This document shows positions 60,594-64,000 of a DNA stretch of 64,000 bases, in pieces. The stretch is from NCBI GenBank assembly GCA_040386775.1, contig JAZKEU010000019.1:30071-94070 (forward strand), read 5' to 3'. This stretch comes from Bdellovibrionota bacterium. GTDB taxonomy: Bacteria; Bdellovibrionota; Bdellovibrionia; Bdellovibrionales; JAEYZS01. Below the pieces are notes generated by a model. The model did no database searches and was not told where the DNA came from. It was given only the letters and a program-made list of their open reading frames with translations. Positions within the stretch are counted from its first letter, which is position 1, and each line of letters begins with the position of its first letter. Position numbers and translations under genes: made by a program.

Positions 60594-61153
60594 TCATTGA
60601 TTTCTTGATTGCACCCCAAATACTCGATCAGTAACGAGTTTATGATGTTGAAAACACAGAAGTTTCAAATTCTGAATCGTGGCCTCTCCATTAAATGCCA
60701 TCGGCTTTGTGTGATCATATTGGATTAAATGCTTTGAGTTGCATCTTCGCTTAGTTTTCTGGTCGGTGAAAGTACAATATCCTTTATCTCTCATATATAC
60801 TTCTTGTTTGGTAGTTCCCGGAATATAGCGACTAATGGGCCTACATGTTTTTCGATTCGTGGAGTTCGAAGTTTCTTTGGATAAATTTCCATGTACATTT
60901 TTATTTCCTTTGATCTTGTGATTATAGGGCGCTTTTTGAATATTGACGCGACGACAGTACGAAAAACTAAGGGGTACCTTTTTTTTGCACTTGCGGTACC
61001 TTTTTTTTGCACTTGCGAAACCCAAGTAGACTGGCGCCTTTGTTTTATAAATCTCGCTCGAGAATTATCTAAAAGTATTGCCATTAGTACTTTCAACCGT
61101 TTATCAAAAGGTTTGGATAGGCTATCCAGGCCAAGATCTAGAGCTATCAGCAA
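60594..61153 (-). pseudogene. Degraded HNH endonuclease gene
   Basis: The C-terminal 75 residues are a clear HNH domain: RYIPGTTKQEVYMRDKGYCTF, RCNSKHLIQYDHTKP, then NLKLLCFQHHK and a terminal FG. The upstream part lies in another frame (LDLGLDSLSKPFDKRLKVLM...). The two frames are separated by a tandem 22-bp repeat (60970-61015) that includes an eight-A run. The N-terminal domain normal for such HNH proteins is missing. It reads as a broken or shortened gene. Confidence 0.6.
60970..61015. repeat. Tandem 22-bp direct repeat inside the HNH gene
   Basis: Two adjacent units, each GGTACC followed by a T-run and GCACTTGC. The 22-nt period is not a multiple of three, so a unit gain shifts the reading frame. 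Confidence 0.75.
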
Positions 61154-61266
61154 AGCCTGTTATTTAGTCATCCATTAAGATATTATATAAACATAGTTAA
61201 TCACACTTAAGACTCGGTTTTTACATCCCATTTAATGTCTTGGGGCATATATTAGGAGATTATTTA

Positions 61267-61713
61267 ATGAATTTTTTCAAAATTTCAATTGCGGCACTTA
61301 TATCGCAGGTCATTTTCGTGATACCTGCCCTGACGGCGACAAATGCAAAGAACTGCAAGTATGTATCTCAATCGATCTTAGTTGTAGGATCCGCCTCGAG
61401 TGATGCTTCTTGCGTACCCAATTTACTTTGCGTAGCAAATGTTTCGTGCGAAGACGGATTTGGAAAAAAAGAAAAATCGATTGCTTGTACTGCAGCTGAA
61501 GGAAAATGCCCAGATTTAGAAAAGTGTGTAGCAGACAGAACGACTTACTACAAAGAAGAAGTTAAAATTGGAGAAGCTGGTAAAAAAGTCTGGACAGCAT
61601 ACGCGATAGCAACTGCTCCTAACCTAATTAGCGCTTATATGAATAATCAAATGGAGAAGTCTGAAAAAGCGTCTAAGGAAGATTATCCTAAAGACTCGAA
61701 AGGTAATAAATAA
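61267..61713 (+). CDS. Exported cysteine-rich protein
   Basis: A 148-residue exported protein. AGGAGA lies 7 nt before the ATG at 61267, giving MNFFKISIAALISQVIFVI as signal peptide. The mature part carries eight cysteines (NCKYV, SCVPNLLC, SCEDG, ACTAAEGKC, KCVAD), which suggest several disulfides, followed by a C-terminal helix and charged tail. Not recognised. The stop overlaps the next start (TAATG). Confidence 0.7.
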   Translation: MNFFKISIAALISQVIFVIPALTATNAKNCKYVSQSILVVGSASSDASCVPNLLCVANVSCEDGFGKKEKSIACTAAEGKCPDLEKCVADRTTYYKEEVKIGEAGKKVWTAYAIATAPNLISAYMNNQMEKSEKASKEDYPKDSKGNK

Positions 61714-61964
61714 TGTACAAATCAAATTTTAAAATAGCCTTTTATTTTATCCTCATCACCATTTTAACCCCTCTACTTTTCGCAGGTGAGGGAAAGTTGG
61801 TTGTGATTGAAGGAAAAATTAAATCGTTTACGGATAAAACAATAAGAGTCTCTACAGCTACGGGAGTAGTTTCAATTCCAAGAAGCACTCTCCCTGCAGA
61901 GATTACTTTAAAGCCGGATGAGCAGGTAAAGATTCCTGTTTTAGAAAGTCAAATTACTAAATAA
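61713..61964 (+). CDS. Small exported protein
   Basis: An 83-residue protein with a signal peptide to about 24 (LLFAG). The mature part is short and beta-rich (KLVVIEGKIKSFTDKTIRVS, IPRSTLPAEITLKPDEQVKI). It overlaps the preceding gene by one base, so both are cotranscribed and translationally coupled. Not recognised. Confidence 0.65.
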   Translation: MYKSNFKIAFYFILITILTPLLFAGEGKLVVIEGKIKSFTDKTIRVSTATGVVSIPRSTLPAEITLKPDEQVKIPVLESQITK

Positions 61965-61985
61965 GTATTAATTTTTAATTCAATA

Positions 61986-62016
61986 GAAGCGCTGAAGTTT
62001 AGCGCTCTTTTTATTT
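61986..62016 (+). terminator. Intrinsic terminator
   Basis: AGCGCT ... AGCGCT with a 7-nt loop and a following CTTTTTATTTT run, ending the two small exported genes. It lies between convergent genes. Confidence 0.7.
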
Positions 62017-62021
62017 TAGGA

Positions 62022-64000
62022 TTATGCCTGCGAAGCTTGACCGAAGAAATCATCGCAGGTGCAAATAAGATTTCTGTCCCCAGCCACGTTGTCGACTCTC
62101 GAAACTGCGGGCCAGAACTTTGCTTTTCTTGTCCATGCCGTTGGAAATGCTGCCTGATCTCTAGAGTAAGGCTTATCCCATTTGTCACTCGCCACTTCCG
62201 TTGCAACGTGAGGAGCATTTTTTAAAACGTTATTGGTTTTATCGGCTTTGCCAGATTTTACATCTTGGATTTCGTTATAAATTGAAATCATGGCTTCACA
62301 GAAACGATCGAGTTCAACTTTGGATTCACTCTCTGTCGGTTCGATCATTAAAGTGCCAATCACAGGGAAAGACATCGTAGGCGCGTGATAGCCGTAGTCC
62401 ATCAATCTCTTTGCCACGTCTTCCACGCCGATTCCGGTTTCTTCTTTTAAGCCTCTCACATCCACGATGCATTCGTGTGCCACAAATCCATTTTTACCTT
62501 TGTAAAGAACCGGGAATGAAGACGTTAATTTAAGTGCTACGTAATTTGCGTTTAAGATCGCCACTTGCGTAGCTCTGAGTAACCCTTGTGGTCCCATCAT
62601 TTGGATGTACATCCAAGAGATTGGCAGAATACTTGGGCTTCCCCATGGAGCAGCTGAAACTGCCGAGATTCCTTTTTCTCCACCCATTTTTACTAATGAG
62701 TGCGTAGGAAGATAAGGAGCCAAATGTTTTTTAACGCCGATTGGGCCCATGCCGGGTCCGCCACCGCCGTGCGGGATACAGAATGTTTTATGAAGGTTTA
62801 AGTGACAAACATCTGCGCCCACTTTTCCGGGAGAGCTTAATCCCACCATGGCATTCATGTTGGCGCCGTCCAAGTAAACTTGGCCGCCATTTCCATGGAT
62901 GATTTCACAGATTTCTTGAATGCTTTCTTCAAATACACCGTGAGTTGATGGATATGTTACCATTAGAGCTGCAAGATTATCTTTGTGTTGTTCGGCTTTT
63001 GCTTTTAAATCGGTGACTTCGATATTTCCATTGGTGTCACATGCTACGCCCACCACTTGGAATCCTGCCATGACGGCGCTCGCCGGATTTGTTCCGTGAG
63101 CAGAAACTGGAATTAAACATATATTTCTATGGGATTGATTATTGGCCTCAAAATATTTTCTGATAACGAGTAGACCTGCATACTCACCTTGAGAACCGGC
63201 ATTAGGTTGGAGCGATGTTGCATCAAAGCCCGTGATCACGGAAAGCGAATTTTCTAAATCCTTAAACATCTCTTGATATCCGAGAGTTTGATCTAGAGGT
63301 GCGTAAGGGTGAAGGCTTCCAATCTCTGGCCACGTCAATGGAATCATTTCAGATGTCGCATTCAATTTCATGGTGCAGCTTCCGAGAGGAATCATGGAAA
63401 CCGTCAGAGAAAGATCTTTGTCTTGAAGACGTTTCATGTAACGTAACATTTCTGTTTCGGAGTGATAGCTCGAGAAAACATCTTGTTTCATGTAATCAGA
63501 TTGTCTTAAGAAGTTTCCGATGTTGAACTTTAAGTTAGAGTATTCCTTTGCAAAATCAAAAGACTTACTCGATGCAAAAACACTGTAAAGAGTTTCTAGA
63601 CTCTCTAGTGTTGCAGTTTCATCAAAGGAAACGCCAACCGATTTTCCATCAATCACTCTTACGTTGATTTGTTTAGCGGTAGCGTTTTGAGAAATTGTTT
63701 TAGAATCTACGCCTTCGATTTTTAAAGTATCGAAGAAATTTTCATTAGAAACTTTGTATCCAGCTGCTGTCATGCTTTGAGCAAACAAACACGCGAACGT
63801 GTGAATGCGCTTTGCAATTTTCTTTAAGCCTTCTGGTCCGTGATAAGTGGCATAGAATGCCGCCAAGATTCCTGGAAGAGCCTGTGCTGTGCAAATATTT
63901 GAAGTCGCTTTGTCACGGCGAATATGTTGTTCACGAGTTTGTAGTGCAAGTCTGATTGCGGGGTTATTCAGTCTATCAACAGATACACCCACAATTCGCC
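62022..64000 (-). CDS. gcvP: Glycine dehydrogenase (decarboxylating) GcvP, partial
   Basis: P protein of the glycine cleavage system; the N-terminal part lies beyond the right edge. Visible are [29 protein letters not shown]-like [40 protein letters not shown] and the PLP lysine in [16 protein letters not shown]. The C-terminal [21 protein letters not shown] and AAFPTAWTR complete it. It is on the opposite strand and about 45 kb from gcvT-gcvH, which is less usual. Confidence 0.95.
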   Translation of the reverse strand, partial: RIVGVSVDRLNNPAIRLALQTREQHIRRDKATSNICTAQALPGILAAFYATYHGPEGLKKIAKRIHTFACLFAQSMTAAGYKVSNENFFDTLKIEGVDSKTISQNATAKQINVRVIDGKSVGVSFDETATLESLETLYSVFASSKSFDFAKEYSNLKFNIGNFLRQSDYMKQDVFSSYHSETEMLRYMKRLQDKDLSLTVSMIPLGSCTMKLNATSEMIPLTWPEIGSLHPYAPLDQTLGYQEMFKDLENSLSVITGFDATSLQPNAGSQGEYAGLLVIRKYFEANNQSHRNICLIPVSAHGTNPASAVMAGFQVVGVACDTNGNIEVTDLKAKAEQHKDNLAALMVTYPSTHGVFEESIQEICEIIHGNGGQVYLDGANMNAMVGLSSPGKVGADVCHLNLHKTFCIPHGGGGPGMGPIGVKKHLAPYLPTHSLVKMGGEKGISAVSAAPWGSPSILPISWMYIQMMGPQGLLRATQVAILNANYVALKLTSSFPVLYKGKNGFVAHECIVDVRGLKEETGIGVEDVAKRLMDYGYHAPTMSFPVIGTLMIEPTESESKVELDRFCEAMISIYNEIQDVKSGKADKTNNVLKNAPHVATEVASDKWDKPYSRDQAAFPTAWTRKAKFWPAVSRVDNVAGDRNLICTCDDFFGQASQA

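Noticed and set aside
60891..61178. Plus-strand frame opposite the HNH gene
   Set aside because: Antisense to the HNH remnant, includes the 22-bp repeat, and has no ribosome binding site.
1..64000. CRISPR arrays
   Set aside because: No series of regularly spaced repeats with spacers was seen; the only tandem repeats are the 22-bp pair in the HNH gene and the cassette duplication.

Overview
The window is low-to-moderate GC DNA with a dense, short-spaced gene layout and many genes for exported proteins. Two TIGR02147/DUF4423-type regulators, an HNH family with the RYIP...CTF...DH layout, a Tad/Flp pilus locus and the general gene style point to a member of the Bdellovibrionota (Bdellovibrio/Pseudobdellovibrio-like). 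This is inference from protein content; the genus cannot be fixed from the sequence alone.

Layout. 1-4.4 kb: a partial gene, then hisS-aspS-lipid kinase. 4.4-14.1 kb: a Tad/Flp pilus locus on the minus strand, in two halves. Flp pilin, three TadE/TadG-like pseudopilins, a CpaB-like protein and an exported protein form one half; the CpaC secretin and CpaF ATPase form the other. Between them lie a glycine-rich secreted protein, a receiver-histidine kinase and a REP-type (RAYT) transposase whose 3' end overlaps the secretin gene. 14.3-17.6 kb: a histone-H1-like protein, folD, gcvT-gcvH and tRNA-Leu(UAG). 17.6-27.1 kb: a GNAT acetyltransferase, a binding protein/SDF symporter pair, a trypsin-like protease, a penicillin-binding transpeptidase, an OmpA-type lipoprotein preceded by a 23-residue membrane peptide, an RlmM-like methyltransferase and small exported or membrane proteins. 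27.2-31.5 kb: pstSCAB-phoU behind a Pho-box-like direct repeat.

31.9-43.4 kb is the most accessory-looking part. It holds an unrecognised 480-residue exported protein and a four-gene cassette present twice in tandem: TIGR02147 regulator, exported GGGGGF-start protein, and two small exported proteins. The two copies share a 44-nt identical intergenic hairpin and an almost identical last gene. A divergent HTH / S24-repressor switch with a 24-bp palindromic operator and a PhoB/PhoR-like pair follow. 43.7 kb carries an undescribed 35-residue hydrophobic peptide with a leader able to hide its ribosome binding site, in the style of type I toxins.

44-54 kb: ada, a TolC-family protein, a trypsin-fold protein that has lost two catalytic residues, a single-CxxCH protein, and the livKHMGF branched-chain amino acid importer. 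53.6-58.1 kb: fumarylacetoacetase-like protein, DUF455 ferritin-like protein, a barrel-like outer membrane protein, maleylacetoacetate isomerase and threonine aldolase, suggesting amino-acid catabolism. 58.3-62 kb: small exported proteins of unknown role and a broken HNH gene. The window closes inside gcvP, about 45 kb from gcvT-gcvH. Amino-acid uptake (liv, SBP/SDF), catabolism (maiA/fah, ltaE, gcv) and secreted proteases fit a protein-consuming or predatory lifestyle, but that is inference.
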